A program made the position numbers and the translations under genes. 64,000 nt of DNA from Streptomyces ochraceiscleroticus (GTDB lineage Bacteria > Actinomycetota > Actinomycetes > Streptomycetales > Streptomycetaceae). The stretch is taken from positions 150,041-214,040 of the forward strand of contig NZ_JOAX01000025.1 of NCBI RefSeq assembly GCF_000720485.1, read 5' to 3'. The notes below the pieces were generated by a model, which ran no database searches, was not told where the DNA came from, and saw only the letters and a program-made list of their open reading frames with translations. Shown here one piece after another: positions 1 to 8,494 of the stretch (position 1 is its first letter; each line of letters opens with the position of its first letter).

Positions 1-1140
1 GAACTGCACGCCGAGGTAGTGGCGGTTGCCGCTGCCGAACTGCTGCTCGTTGCAGATCCGCTCTATCTCGTGCGGGCGGATCTGGAAGGCGTCGGTGTCG
101 GTGCCCTCGGGGCGGGCGACGGCGTCGGCGTTCTCGCCGACGGGGGAGACGATCCAGTGCTTCACGGAAGGGGCCTGGCCGAAGCCGCCGGTGTGCAGCG
201 GGCTGCGCTCCAGGAGGCGGAGCCGGTCGTGGATGACACGGATGATGTCGTAGCTGCGGAAGGGGTGGATCTCGCTGTCCGGGTCCGCGGGGCGGAGCTC
301 CTCGGCGAGCTGCCAGCTTCCCCAGCGGGTGCCCATGCCGAGTATGCCCTTGGGCCCGGCGTAGAAGACGACGTTGCTGGCCTGCTCGGCGGTGAGCTTG
401 GCGAGGTTCTGGCGGAGGCGCTCGGCGGCGGTCTCGTTCGGGTCCTGGGGCACGGCCTCGGGGATCCTCGCGCCGACGCCGCCGCCTTCGAGGAGGCCCT
501 TCCAGGCGTCGCGCAGGTCGGCGGCGGTGCGCTCGCAGATCCGCTTGGCCCACCACCAGCCTATGACCGGGGCGATCAGCATCAGCCGGAGGTAGACCGT
601 CCAGAAGCTGTCGAACGGGAGCTTGATCAGGAAGATCAGGGCGATGCCGCAGAGGGCCACGAGCAGCACCGTGCCCAGCGCGCTCTTGCCCTTGCTGGTG
701 GCCTTGTCCAGGATCCGCTTGAGCTGGAAGCCGCCGAACCAGAGGAGCACGCCGGGCAGGAAGAGCACCCCGAAGACGACCATGAGGACGGTCAGTTTCG
801 CGTCGCGTTCCTTGCGGATGCGGTTGGCGGCGAGGCAGTGCTCGACGACGGTCTGCGGCTCGGTGCCGAAGGACTGGATGAGCGGCTTGCGGCCGCCGCC
901 GAGCATCCGGACCACGACGGCGCGCGAGAACGCCTCGCCGAGGTTGGGCTCGAACAGCGAGAGCCGGGGCTTCTTGATGTCCGACTTGGCGGTGTCGGAG
1001 TCGGCCGTGGAGATGTCGGAGAGCGGGGTGTCCCGGTACGCGGCCGAGGCCAGCGCCTGGGTAGCGGCAGTCTGCCCCGCCCCGCCGGAGAGCGGGACCT
1101 GCGCTCCCGGGCTGAAGTCGAAGCCGTCAATCGTCGTCAC
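1..1140 (-). CDS. Conserved membrane protein of unknown function (3' end outside the window)
   Basis: The frame runs off the window edge, so only the first 380 codons are visible. I chose the GTG at 1138-1140 because a purine-rich GGCGAGGGGG stretch precedes it at ribosome-binding distance. The N-terminal ~60 residues are polar, Ser/Thr/Asp-rich and probably disordered. Hydrophobic segments at about residues 116-138, 155-172 and 180-197 look like membrane helices. A long soluble part follows, with recognisable stretches such as VVFYAGPKGILGMGTRWGSW. Codon use has strong G/C third positions throughout, so this is the coding strand even though the opposite strand is also open. I do not recognise the family and assign no function. 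It lies in the same direction as, and downstream of, the EF-G-like gene. Confidence 0.8.
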   Translation of the reverse strand, partial: MTTIDGFDFSPGAQVPLSGGAGQTAATQALASAAYRDTPLSDISTADSDTAKSDIKKPRLSLFEPNLGEAFSRAVVVRMLGGGRKPLIQSFGTEPQTVVEHCLAANRIRKERDAKLTVLMVVFGVLFLPGVLLWFGGFQLKRILDKATSKGKSALGTVLLVALCGIALIFLIKLPFDSFWTVYLRLMLIAPVIGWWWAKRICERTAADLRDAWKGLLEGGGVGARIPEAVPQDPNETAAERLRQNLAKLTAEQASNVVFYAGPKGILGMGTRWGSWQLAEELRPADPDSEIHPFRSYDIIRVIHDRLRLLERSPLHTGGFGQAPSVKHWIVSPVGENADAVARPEGTDTDAFQIRPHEIERICNEQQFGSGNRHYLGVQF

Positions 1141-1264
1141 CAAGGCCCCCTCGCCGCCGTCTGCCCCTGCCGTTGGCGTGTCCCCGCAGAACGCCTCTGA
1201 GCGACCTTCCCACCGGTCGCCCCCGGCACACCTCTGAGCTGCGCCCTCAGCGTACAGCCGACGT

Positions 1265-1323
1265 GCAGCCGGCGTACCGTCCAAGGGAGTTGAGTCCTCG
1301 TCCCCGGGCGGTACGCCGGCTGC
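1265..1323 (-). terminator. Hairpin downstream of the EF-G-like gene
   Basis: A perfect 15-bp inverted repeat (GCAGCCGGCGTACCG at 1265-1279 and its complement at 1309-1323) surrounds a 29-nt loop. It begins 24 bases after the stop codon of the EF-G-like gene. There is no U-tract, which is common for Streptomyces terminators. Confidence 0.55.
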
Positions 1324-1346
1324 TCCGCCGGTCGCCGGCAGGTGAA

Positions 1347-3554
1347 TCAGCCGCCGTTCTCCGGCTTTTCGCGCTCTGCGCGGATCTTGGTGGCGAGCTG
1401 CGGCGGCATCGGTTCGTGCCGTGCGTAGCTGCGGTGGAAGCGGCCGGTGCCGTGCGAAAGTGACCGGAGATCGACGGCGTAGCGGCCGATTTCGATCTCC
1501 GGGACCTCTGCGCGCACCAACGTCCGGCCCGCACCGGACTGTTCGGTGCCCACGACCCGGCCGCGCCGCCCGGACAGATCGCTCATCACGGGGCCCACGT
1601 AGTCGTCGGGCACCAGGACGGTGACCTCGGCGACCGGCTCCAGCAGGTGGATGGCGGCGTCGGCGGCGGCCTCGCGCAGGGCGAGGGCGCCCGCGGTCTG
1701 GAACGCGGCGTCGGAGGAGTCCACGGAGTGCGCCTTGCCGTCGAGCAGCGTCACGCGGATGTCGACGAGGGGGTACCCGGCCGCGACCCCGCGCGCCGCC
1801 TGGGCCCGTACGCCCTTCTCCACGGACGGGATGAACTGCCGGGGCACGGCCCCGCCGACGACCTTGTCGACGAATTCGATGCCGCTGCCGCCGGGGAGCG
1901 GCTCGACCTCGATCTCGCAGATCGCGTACTGGCCGTGGCCGCCCGACTGCTTGACGTGCCGGCCGCGCCCGGCGGCCTTCGCGCCGAACGTCTCGCGCAG
2001 CGACACCTTGTGCGGTACGGCGTCGACCTGGACTCCGTACCGGGCGCGCAGCCGCTCCAGGGCCACGTCCATGTGTGCCTCGCCCAGGCACCACAGGACG
2101 ACCTGGTGGGTGTGGGGGTTCTGCTCCAGGCGCATCGTGGGGTCCTCGGCGACGAGCCGCGCGAGGCCCTGGGAGAGCTTGTCCTCGTCGGCCTTGCTGT
2201 GGGCCTGGATGGCGACCGGCAGCAGCGGGTCGGGCATGTCCCAGGGCGCCATCAGCAGCGGCGCGTCCTTGGCGGAGAGGGTGTCGCCGGTCTCGGCGCG
2301 GGAGAGCTTCGCGACGCAGGCCAGGTCGCCGGCGACGACCTTGGTGACCGTGCGCTGCTGCTTGCCGAAGGGGGCCGAGAGGGCACCGATGCGCTCGTCG
2401 ACGTCGTGGTCCTCGTGACCGCGGTCGGCCAGCCCGTGCCCCGAGACGTGCACCGTCTCGTCGGGGTGCAGGGTGCCGGAGAAGACCCGTACGAGGGAGA
2501 GCCGGCCGACGTACGGGTCGGAGGAGGTCTTGACGACCTCGGCGGCCAGCGGCCCGGCGGGGTCGCAGGTGAGGGCCGGGCGGGGCTTTCCGTCGGGGGT
2601 GGTGACGGCGGGGGTCTCCCGCTCGGCGGGGGTGGGGAAGCCGCCGGTGATCAGCTCCAGCAGTTCGATGGTGCCCAGGCCCTCCTTGCTGCCGTCGGCG
2701 GCGGGCGCCGCGGCCAGTACGGGGTGGAAGCTGCCGCGCGCGACGGCGGTCTCCAGGTCGCCGATGAGCGTCTTGATGTCGATGTCCTCGCCGCCGAGAT
2801 AGCGGTCCATCAGGGACTCGTCCTCGCTCTCGGCGATGATCCCCTCGATGAGGCGGTTGCGGGCCTCCTCGATGAGGGGCAGCTCGCCGGATTCGGGGTC
2901 GCGCTCCTTCCTGCCGCCTCCGGAGTAGTCGTACACCCGCTGGGAGAGCAGTCCGATCAGGCCGTGCACGGGCCGGTGGCCGTCGGCGCCGGCCTCGCCG
3001 TACAGCGGGAGGTACAGCGGCAGCACGGCGTCGGGGTCCTCGCCGCCGAAGGCCGTGCGGCAGGTCTCGGTCATACCGTCGAAGTCGGCGCGGGCCGCTT
3101 CGAGGTGCGTGACCACTATGGCGCGGGGCATCCCGACGGCCGCGCACTCGTCCCAGACCATTCGGGTGGCGCCGTCCACGCCGTCCGCCGCCGAGACGAC
3201 GAAAAGGGCCGCGTCCGCTGCCCGCAGACCGGCCCTCAGCTCCCCGACGAAATCGGCGTATCCGGGAGTGTCCAATAGATTGATTTTGATCCCGTCCCAT
3301 TCGACCGGGACCAGGGAGAGCTGTACGGAGCGTTGCTGCCGGTGCTCGATCTCGTCGTAGTCGGAGAGGCAGCCGCCGTCCTCGACCCGGCCCGCCCTGT
3401 TGACCGCGCCCGATGCGAGCGCGAGGGCTTCGACCAGGGTGGTCTTCCCCGATCCGCTGTGGCCGACCAGCACCACATTCCGTACGGAGGAGGGGTGGTC
3501 GACCGTCGCTGCCCTGCCGGCGGCTCCTGGATGTGTGCTCGTTTTGTCGCCCAT
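1347..3554 (-). CDS. Elongation factor G-like GTPase (EF-G2)
   Basis: A 735-residue translational-GTPase relative with the full EF-G domain set. The P-loop GHSGSGKTT is at residues 31-39 and the G3 motif DTPGY at 95-99. Domain II-V sequence follows, including an EF-G-like C-terminal stretch (GRRGRVVG). The G4 position that normally reads NKxD reads THLE at about 149-152, so guanine recognition must differ from canonical EF-G. Actinobacteria usually carry this paralogue besides the essential fusA, and its exact role (ribosome-associated, stress or recycling) is not settled. The ATG at 3554 is preferred over upstream in-frame starts because CTGGAGGCG lies at correct spacing just before it. It is transcribed away from pgsA. 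Confidence 0.9.
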   Translation of the reverse strand: MGDKTSTHPGAAGRAATVDHPSSVRNVVLVGHSGSGKTTLVEALALASGAVNRAGRVEDGGCLSDYDEIEHRQQRSVQLSLVPVEWDGIKINLLDTPGYADFVGELRAGLRAADAALFVVSAADGVDGATRMVWDECAAVGMPRAIVVTHLEAARADFDGMTETCRTAFGGEDPDAVLPLYLPLYGEAGADGHRPVHGLIGLLSQRVYDYSGGGRKERDPESGELPLIEEARNRLIEGIIAESEDESLMDRYLGGEDIDIKTLIGDLETAVARGSFHPVLAAAPAADGSKEGLGTIELLELITGGFPTPAERETPAVTTPDGKPRPALTCDPAGPLAAEVVKTSSDPYVGRLSLVRVFSGTLHPDETVHVSGHGLADRGHEDHDVDERIGALSAPFGKQQRTVTKVVAGDLACVAKLSRAETGDTLSAKDAPLLMAPWDMPDPLLPVAIQAHSKADEDKLSQGLARLVAEDPTMRLEQNPHTHQVVLWCLGEAHMDVALERLRARYGVQVDAVPHKVSLRETFGAKAAGRGRHVKQSGGHGQYAICEIEVEPLPGGSGIEFVDKVVGGAVPRQFIPSVEKGVRAQAARGVAAGYPLVDIRVTLLDGKAHSVDSSDAAFQTAGALALREAAADAAIHLLEPVAEVTVLVPDDYVGPVMSDLSGRRGRVVGTEQSGAGRTLVRAEVPEIEIGRYAVDLRSLSHGTGRFHRSYARHEPMPPQLATKIRAEREKPENGG

Positions 3555-3919
3555 TGTGTCTCGCCTCCAGGTCGACACTCTGCGATGTTCCGAGCTTTCC
3601 ACCGAGGTCATGGTGCGTCCATACATCGCACAAGGGACGATAGGGGATCTTGGGGGTGGTCAGGGATCATGCGGGACAAGCCCGAACGGGTGCCCAGGGC
3701 ACCCGTGTACGGCCGCCAACTGCCCCCTTCTGCCGTGGTCGTGGCCTTGTGCGCGCTCCCGGCCGGGTGCGCCGGGCGGGTGGCGGGGGAGGCTCCGGCG
3801 CGTCCCGGGGGTGGCCGTGAGCCGTGGTGCGTTCGCAAAGCGCCGAGGCCGCCTGGCTACGATGGGCCAGCCGGTGGCCCCACTGACCGCGCGGCCCGCA
3901 CACAACCTCCGGGAAGGCC
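3555..3919. other. Divergent intergenic region between the EF-G-like gene and pgsA
   Basis: 365 bp separate the two divergent genes and must hold both promoters. A possible -10 element (TACGAT, 3858-3863) lies 57 bases before pgsA. No convincing -35 was found at standard spacing. A doubtful small reading frame (3669-3926) is listed separately. Confidence 0.5.
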
Positions 3920-3926
3920 ATGCTGA
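3669..3926 (+). CDS. Doubtful small lipoprotein-like reading frame overlapping the pgsA start
   Basis: An 85-codon frame begins with ATG after CAGGGATC. It encodes a basic N-terminus, a short hydrophobic stretch and an LPAGC sequence resembling a lipobox (cysteine near residue 34). The rest is Pro/Gly/Arg-rich low complexity. Third-position G/C is high over the first ~40 codons and then decays. Its stop overlaps the pgsA start by 7 nt, which would allow translational coupling. The possible pgsA promoter lies inside it. It may be a decayed gene or chance, and I could not match it to a family. Confidence 0.25.
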   Translation: MRDKPERVPRAPVYGRQLPPSAVVVALCALPAGCAGRVAGEAPARPGGGREPWCVRKAPRPPGYDGPAGGPTDRAARTQPPGRPC

Positions 3927-4570
3927 ACAAGTACGCGCGTGCGTTCTTCACGCGTGTTCTCACGCCGTTCGCCGCCCTGCTCATCCGCCTCGGCGTCAGC
4001 CCCGACGTGGTCACCGTCCTCGGTACCGCCGGCGTGGTCGCCGGTGCGCTGGTCTTCTACCCGCTGGGCGAGTTCTTCTGGGGCACCGTCGTCATCACCC
4101 TGTTCGTCTTCTCGGACCTGGTCGACGGCAACATGGCACGGCAACTGGGCCGCTCCAGCCGCTGGGGCGCCTTCCTGGACTCCACGCTCGACCGCGTCGC
4201 CGACGCGGCGATCTTCGGCGGCCTCGCTCTCTGGTACGCGGGCCGCGGCGACGACCTGCTGCTCTGCGCGGTGACGATCTTCTGCCTCGCCTCCGGCCAG
4301 GTCGTCTCGTACACCAAGGCGCGCGGCGAGAGCATCGGCCTCCCGGTCGACGTCAACGGCCTGATCGAGCGCGCCGAACGTCTGGTGATCTCGCTGGTGG
4401 CCTGCGGTTTCTCCGGCCTCCACAAGTTCGGCGTGCCCTGGATCCAGAACCTCCTGCCGATCGCCCTGTGGATCGTGGCCGTCGGCAGCGCGGTCACCCT
4501 GGGCCAGCGGGTGGTCACCGTACGCCGGGAGTCCGCCGAGGCGGACGCCATGGGGGGAGAGAGCGCGTGA
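3920..4570 (+). CDS. pgsA: Phosphatidylinositol phosphate synthase (CDP-alcohol phosphotransferase)
   Basis: A 216-residue multi-helix membrane enzyme. It carries the CDP-alcohol phosphotransferase signature D-x2-D-G-x2-A-R-x8-G-x3-D-x3-D at residues 66-91 (D66, D69, D87, D91), which holds the metal ions and the CDP-diacylglycerol. In actinobacteria this position encodes the enzyme joining CDP-diacylglycerol to inositol phosphate, the first committed step to phosphatidylinositol and PIMs. The next two genes are a PIM acyltransferase and pimA, the same order as Mycobacterium Rv2612c-Rv2611c-Rv2610c, which supports this over phosphatidylglycerophosphate synthase. Its TGA overlaps the GTG of the next gene (GTGA). 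Confidence 0.92.
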   Translation: MLNKYARAFFTRVLTPFAALLIRLGVSPDVVTVLGTAGVVAGALVFYPLGEFFWGTVVITLFVFSDLVDGNMARQLGRSSRWGAFLDSTLDRVADAAIFGGLALWYAGRGDDLLLCAVTIFCLASGQVVSYTKARGESIGLPVDVNGLIERAERLVISLVACGFSGLHKFGVPWIQNLLPIALWIVAVGSAVTLGQRVVTVRRESAEADAMGGESA

Positions 4571-5532
4571 AGCTCGACATCGGCAAGCTGCCCGGCCTCG
4601 ACAAGCTGCTGGACACTGGGAAACTGTCCGACGCGCTGTACGGCCTGGGCTGGGCCACGGTCAAAAGGCTGCCCGAGCCGGTCGCCGTACAGCTCGGCGA
4701 GCGCATCGCCGACGCCGTCTGGAAGCGGCGCGGCAACGGCGTACGACGCCTGGAGGCCAACCTCGCACGGGTCGTCCCCGACGCCTCCCCGCAGGCCCTC
4801 TCCCGGCTCTCCCGGGCCGGTATGCGCTCGTACATGCGGTACTGGATGGAATCCTTCCGCCTCCCGGCCTGGAGCCGCGAGCGGGTGGCGGAGGGCGTCG
4901 ACGTCACCGACGTCCACCACCTCACCGACGCGCTGGACAGCGACCGTGGCGTCATCCTCGCCCTGCCCCACATGGGCAACTACGACCTCGCGGGCGCCTG
5001 GGTCACCACCAAGCTCGGCGTCCCCTTCACCACCGTCGCCCAGCGCCTCAAGCCCGAAACCCTCTACGACCGGTTCGTCGCCTACCGCGAGGGCCTGGGC
5101 ATGGAGGTACTGCCGCACAACGGCGGCGCGGCTTTCGGCATACTCGCCCGGCGGCTGCGGGCCGGCGGCCTGGTCTGCCTGGTCGCCGACCGGGACCTGT
5201 CCCGCTCCGGCATGGAGGTGAAGTTCTTCGGCGAGGCCGCCAAGATGCCCGCAGGACCGGCCATGCTGGCGCTCCAGACCGGCACGGTGCTGCTGCCGGT
5301 CACCTTGTGGTACGACGGTACGCCCGTCATGCGGGGCCGTGTGCACCCCGGGATCGAGGTACCCGAGACCGGTACGCGCACGGACAAGGCCGCCGCGATG
5401 ACCCAGGCCATGGCCGACGCCTTCGCCTCAGGCATCGCCGAGCACCCGGAGGACTGGCACATGCTGCAGCGACTGTGGCTCGCCGACCTGGAGCCGCGCG
5501 GTACGGGCGCCCGAGAGACGGAGACACCTTGA
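4567..5532 (+). CDS. Phosphatidylinositol mannoside acyltransferase
   Basis: A 321-residue member of the LpxL/HtrB-like lysophospholipid acyltransferase family. The catalytic H-x4-D motif is visible as HMGNYD (His135 to Asp140). By analogy with mycobacterial PatA (Rv2611c) it should transfer a fatty acyl group from acyl-CoA to the mannose of PIM1 or PIM2 on the cytoplasmic face of the membrane. The GTG start overlaps the pgsA stop by 4 nt and the end overlaps the pimA start, so the three genes are translationally coupled. The substrate assignment rests on gene order rather than on residues I can see. Confidence 0.88.
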   Translation: MKLDIGKLPGLDKLLDTGKLSDALYGLGWATVKRLPEPVAVQLGERIADAVWKRRGNGVRRLEANLARVVPDASPQALSRLSRAGMRSYMRYWMESFRLPAWSRERVAEGVDVTDVHHLTDALDSDRGVILALPHMGNYDLAGAWVTTKLGVPFTTVAQRLKPETLYDRFVAYREGLGMEVLPHNGGAAFGILARRLRAGGLVCLVADRDLSRSGMEVKFFGEAAKMPAGPAMLALQTGTVLLPVTLWYDGTPVMRGRVHPGIEVPETGTRTDKAAAMTQAMADAFASGIAEHPEDWHMLQRLWLADLEPRGTGARETETP

Positions 5533-6689
5533 GGATCGGGATCGTCTGCCCCTACTCGTGGGACGTCCCGGGCGGCGTCCAGTTCCACATCCGCGACCTC
5601 GCCGAGCATCTGATCCGGCTCGGCCACGAGGTCTCCGTACTCGCCCCGGCCGACGACGAGACACCGCTCCCGCCGTACGTCGTCTCCGCCGGACGTGCCG
5701 TACCCGTCCCGTACAACGGTTCGGTTGCCCGGCTCAACTTCGGCTTCCTCTCCGCCGCCCGCGTACGCCGCTGGCTGCACGATGGCGCGTTCGAGGTCAT
5801 CCACATCCACGAGCCGGCCTCCCCGTCCCTCGGCCTGCTGGCCTGCTGGGCGGCCCAGGGCCCCATCGTGGCGACCTTCCACACCTCCAACCCGCGCTCC
5901 CGCGCCATGATCGCCGCGTACCCGATCCTCCAGCCGGCACTGGAGAAGATCAGCGCGCGCATCGCGGTCAGCGAGTACGCCCGCCGCACCCTCGTCGAAC
6001 ACCTCGGCGGCGACGCGGTGGTCATTCCGAACGGCGTCGACGTCGACTTCTTCGCCCGCGCCGAGCCCAAGAAGGAGTGGCAGGGCCGGACCATCGGCTT
6101 CATAGGCCGCATCGACGAGCCCCGCAAGGGCCTGCCCGTCCTGATGAAGGCGCTCCCCGAGATCCTCGCCGAGGTCCCCGACGCGCGGTTGCTGGTCGCC
6201 GGGCGTGGTGACGAGAAGGAAGCCGTCGCGGGCCTGCCCGCGGAGCTCCGCTCCCGCGTCGAATTCCTCGGCATGGTCACCGACGAGGACAAGGCGCGCC
6301 TGCTCCGCAGCGTCGACCTCTACGTCGCCCCCAACACGGGCGGCGAGTCCTTCGGCATCATCCTCGTCGAGGCGATGTCCGCGGCGGCCCCCGTCCTCGC
6401 CAGCGACCTCGACGCCTTCGCCCAGGTCCTGGACCAGGGCGAGGCGGGCGAACTCTTCACCAACGAAAACGCGTCCGCGCTCGCCGCGTCTGCCATCCGG
6501 CTTCTCCGCGACCCCTCCCGCCTCGCCGAACTGCGCGAGCGCGGCAGCCGCCACGTGCGGCGGTTCGACTGGGCGACGGTGGGCGCGGACATCCTCGCCG
6601 TGTACGAGACGGTGGCCGACGGGGCGGCGTCGGTGGACACGGACGAGAGGGTGAGCCTGCGGGCGCGGTGGGGGCTGGCACGCGACTGA
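5529..6689 (+). CDS. pimA: Phosphatidyl-myo-inositol alpha-mannosyltransferase PimA
   Basis: A 386-residue GT4-family, GT-B-fold glycosyltransferase. The N-terminal Rossmann domain begins MRIGIVCPYSWDVPGGV, where the GG near residues 15-16 is the conserved sugar-nucleotide/acceptor loop. The C-terminal half has the typical GRIDEPRKG and GGESFGIILVEAM segments that bind the GDP-mannose donor. PimA adds the first mannose to phosphatidylinositol. I place the start at the TTG at 5529-5531 because translation from there begins directly with the family's first beta strand and it overlaps the preceding stop codon. Frames extending further upstream only read through the acyltransferase gene. Confidence 0.9.
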   Translation: MRIGIVCPYSWDVPGGVQFHIRDLAEHLIRLGHEVSVLAPADDETPLPPYVVSAGRAVPVPYNGSVARLNFGFLSAARVRRWLHDGAFEVIHIHEPASPSLGLLACWAAQGPIVATFHTSNPRSRAMIAAYPILQPALEKISARIAVSEYARRTLVEHLGGDAVVIPNGVDVDFFARAEPKKEWQGRTIGFIGRIDEPRKGLPVLMKALPEILAEVPDARLLVAGRGDEKEAVAGLPAELRSRVEFLGMVTDEDKARLLRSVDLYVAPNTGGESFGIILVEAMSAAAPVLASDLDAFAQVLDQGEAGELFTNENASALAASAIRLLRDPSRLAELRERGSRHVRRFDWATVGADILAVYETVADGAASVDTDERVSLRARWGLARD

Positions 6690-6716
6690 CGTCCTGGGGG
6701 CGGAGCCCGCAGGACG
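6690..6716 (+). terminator. Hairpin directly after pimA
   Basis: CGTCCTG (6690-6696) pairs with CAGGACG (6710-6716), with an inner GGGC/GCCC pairing and a GGA loop. It starts immediately after the stop codon and probably ends the PIM operon. It merges into a dispersed Streptomyces repeat. Confidence 0.6.
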
Positions 6717-6717
6717 C

Positions 6718-6748
6718 CCAGGGGCGCGGGGAACTGCGCGACCGGCCA
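6718..6748. repeat. Copy of a dispersed Streptomyces intergenic repeat
   Basis: The segment around GGGGCGCGGGGAACTGCGCG (6721-6740) is a string I recognise as recurring many times between genes in Streptomyces chromosomes. No second copy occurs in this window, so the call rests on memory of the genus. Confidence 0.5.
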
Positions 6749-6836
6749 CGACGGCGGGTCAGCCGGCGACGACGCCCACGGGGCAAGGCGCGCCCCCGTG
6801 CCGGAGCCCGCCCTCGCGAGGCTATCGTGACGCCCC

Positions 6837-7379
6837 GTGACCACTCTCATCTGGATCCTCGCGGCGCTCATCGTCATCGGGCTGTACCTGAGCTGGACCG
6901 CGGGGCGGCTGGACCGGCTGCATGCGCGCATCGACGCCGCCCGCGCCGCGCTCGACGCGCAGCTCCTGCGCCGCGCCTCCGTGGCGCAGGAGCTCGGGAC
7001 GTCCGGCGTCCTCGACCCCGTCGCCTCGATCGTCCTGTACCAGGCGGCCCACGAGGCACGGCAGGCCGAGGAGGACCAGCGGGAGGTCGCCGAGAGCGCG
7101 CTCAGCCAGGCGCTGCGTGCGGTCTTCGACGAGGCCGAACAGGCCGAGGCCGTACGGGAGGCCCCCGGCGGCGAGCAGACGCTCGCGGAGCTGACCGCGG
7201 CGGTGCGGCGCGTCCCCATGGCCCGCCGCTTCCACAACGACGCCGTACGCGCGGCCCGCGCCGTCCGCAGGCACCGCGTCGTACGCTGGTTCCGGCTCGC
7301 GGGCCACGCCCCGTTCCCACTGGCCTTCGAGATGGACGACGAGGCCCCGGCGGCGCTCGGGGAACGCGCGGCGGCCTGA
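6837..7379 (+). CDS. LemA-like membrane-anchored protein
   Basis: A 180-residue protein with one N-terminal membrane helix (about residues 4-20) followed by a long alpha-helical, Ala/Arg/Glu-rich body. The start of the body (LDRLHARIDAARAALDAQL) and the C-terminal ARRFHNDAVRAAR segment resemble the helical hairpin and YNxAVxxYN signature of LemA proteins, although it is divergent. LemA proteins have no established biochemical activity. The GTG start is taken from reading-frame position; no strong Shine-Dalgarno is obvious. In mycobacteria a Nudix gene follows pimA, so this locus differs there. Confidence 0.7.
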   Translation: MTTLIWILAALIVIGLYLSWTAGRLDRLHARIDAARAALDAQLLRRASVAQELGTSGVLDPVASIVLYQAAHEARQAEEDQREVAESALSQALRAVFDEAEQAEAVREAPGGEQTLAELTAAVRRVPMARRFHNDAVRAARAVRRHRVVRWFRLAGHAPFPLAFEMDDEAPAALGERAAA

Positions 7380-7406
7380 GCCCTGTACGAGTACGGTGGC
7401 CTCCGC

Positions 7407-7424
7407 CTCCGTACCGGTACGGAG
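7407..7424. promoter_or_regulatory. Perfect 18-bp palindrome upstream of pdxS
   Basis: CTCCGTACCGGTACGGAG is fully self-complementary. It lies 28 bp after the LemA-like gene and 150 bp before pdxS. It could be a dimeric operator or a short terminator stem. No known consensus was recognised. Confidence 0.3.
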
Positions 7425-7573
7425 CCGGGGGAGCAGCCCAGGCCCACCGGGCCGGAAGGGCCGCAAGGGCCACCCCAAGAGCCACCGCCCTGCAATTGGC
7501 CCTTTTCACCTCCCGTACACAAACGGTTCTCTAGGTGCAGCAGCACAACCACCCGCACTTAGTGAGGTCAATC

Positions 7574-8485
7574 GTGTCCACCACGCCCACCACGCCCCAG
7601 TCCCCGGAGACCGGAACCGCCCGCGTCAAGCGCGGCATGGCCGAGCAGCTCAAGGGCGGCGTGATCATGGACGTCGTCACGCCGGAAGAGGCGAAGATCG
7701 CCGAGGACGCCGGCGCCGTCGCGGTCATGGCCCTGGAGCGCGTCCCCGCGGACATCCGCAAGGACGGCGGCGTGGCACGGATGTCCGACCCGGACATGAT
7801 CGACGGCATCATCAACGCCGTCTCCATCCCCGTCATGGCCAAGTCCCGCATCGGCCACTTCGTCGAGGCCCAGGTACTGCAGTCCCTCGGCGTCGACTAC
7901 ATCGACGAGTCCGAGGTCCTCACCCCGGCCGACGAGGTCAACCACTCCGACAAGTGGGCCTTCACCACCCCCTTCGTCTGCGGCGCCACCAACCTCGGTG
8001 AGGCCCTGCGCCGCATCGCCGAGGGCGCGGCCATGATCCGCTCCAAGGGCGAGGCCGGCACCGGCAACGTCGTCGAGGCCGTCCGCCACCTCCGCCAGAT
8101 CAAGGGCGAGATCGCCAAGCTGCGCGGCTGCGACAACAACGAGCTGTTCGCCGCCGCCAAGGAGCTGCGCGCCCCCTACGAGCTGGTCAAGGAGGTCGCG
8201 GAGCTGGGCAAGCTGCCGGTCGTCCTCTTCTCCGCCGGTGGCGTCGCCACCCCCGCCGACGCCGCGCTCATGCGCCAGCTCGGCGCCGAGGGCGTCTTCG
8301 TCGGCTCCGGCATCTTCAAGTCCGGCGACCCGGCCAAGCGCGCCGCCGCCATCGTGAAGGCCACCACCTTCTACGACGACCCGAAGATCATCGCCGACGC
8401 CTCCCGCGACCTGGGCGAGGCCATGGTCGGCATCAACTGCGACACCCTCCCCGAGGCGGAGCGGTACGCCAACCGCGGCTGGTAA
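7574..8485 (+). CDS. pdxS: Pyridoxal 5'-phosphate synthase, synthase subunit PdxS
   Basis: A 303-residue TIM-barrel enzyme that builds PLP from ribose 5-phosphate, glyceraldehyde 3-phosphate and ammonia. The strongly conserved sequence is intact: the [17 protein letters not shown] stretch with Asp33, the [13 protein letters not shown] segment whose Lys90 matches the catalytic lysine, and the phosphate-binding [15 protein letters not shown] use the GTG at 7574 because GAGG sits 7 bases before it. An in-frame start 39 bp upstream has no comparable site. Ammonia comes from PdxT, encoded 9 bases downstream, and the two assemble into a 12+12 complex. Confidence 0.96.
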   Translation: MSTTPTTPQSPETGTARVKRGMAEQLKGGVIMDVVTPEEAKIAEDAGAVAVMALERVPADIRKDGGVARMSDPDMIDGIINAVSIPVMAKSRIGHFVEAQVLQSLGVDYIDESEVLTPADEVNHSDKWAFTTPFVCGATNLGEALRRIAEGAAMIRSKGEAGTGNVVEAVRHLRQIKGEIAKLRGCDNNELFAAAKELRAPYELVKEVAELGKLPVVLFSAGGVATPADAALMRQLGAEGVFVGSGIFKSGDPAKRAAAIVKATTFYDDPKIIADASRDLGEAMVGINCDTLPEAERYANRGW

Positions 8486-8494
8486 GGCACTCAC

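Noticed and set aside
1647..3278. A long plus-strand frame opposite the EF-G-like gene
   Set aside because: Composition is typical of an antisense shadow, and the minus strand encodes intact GTPase motifs.
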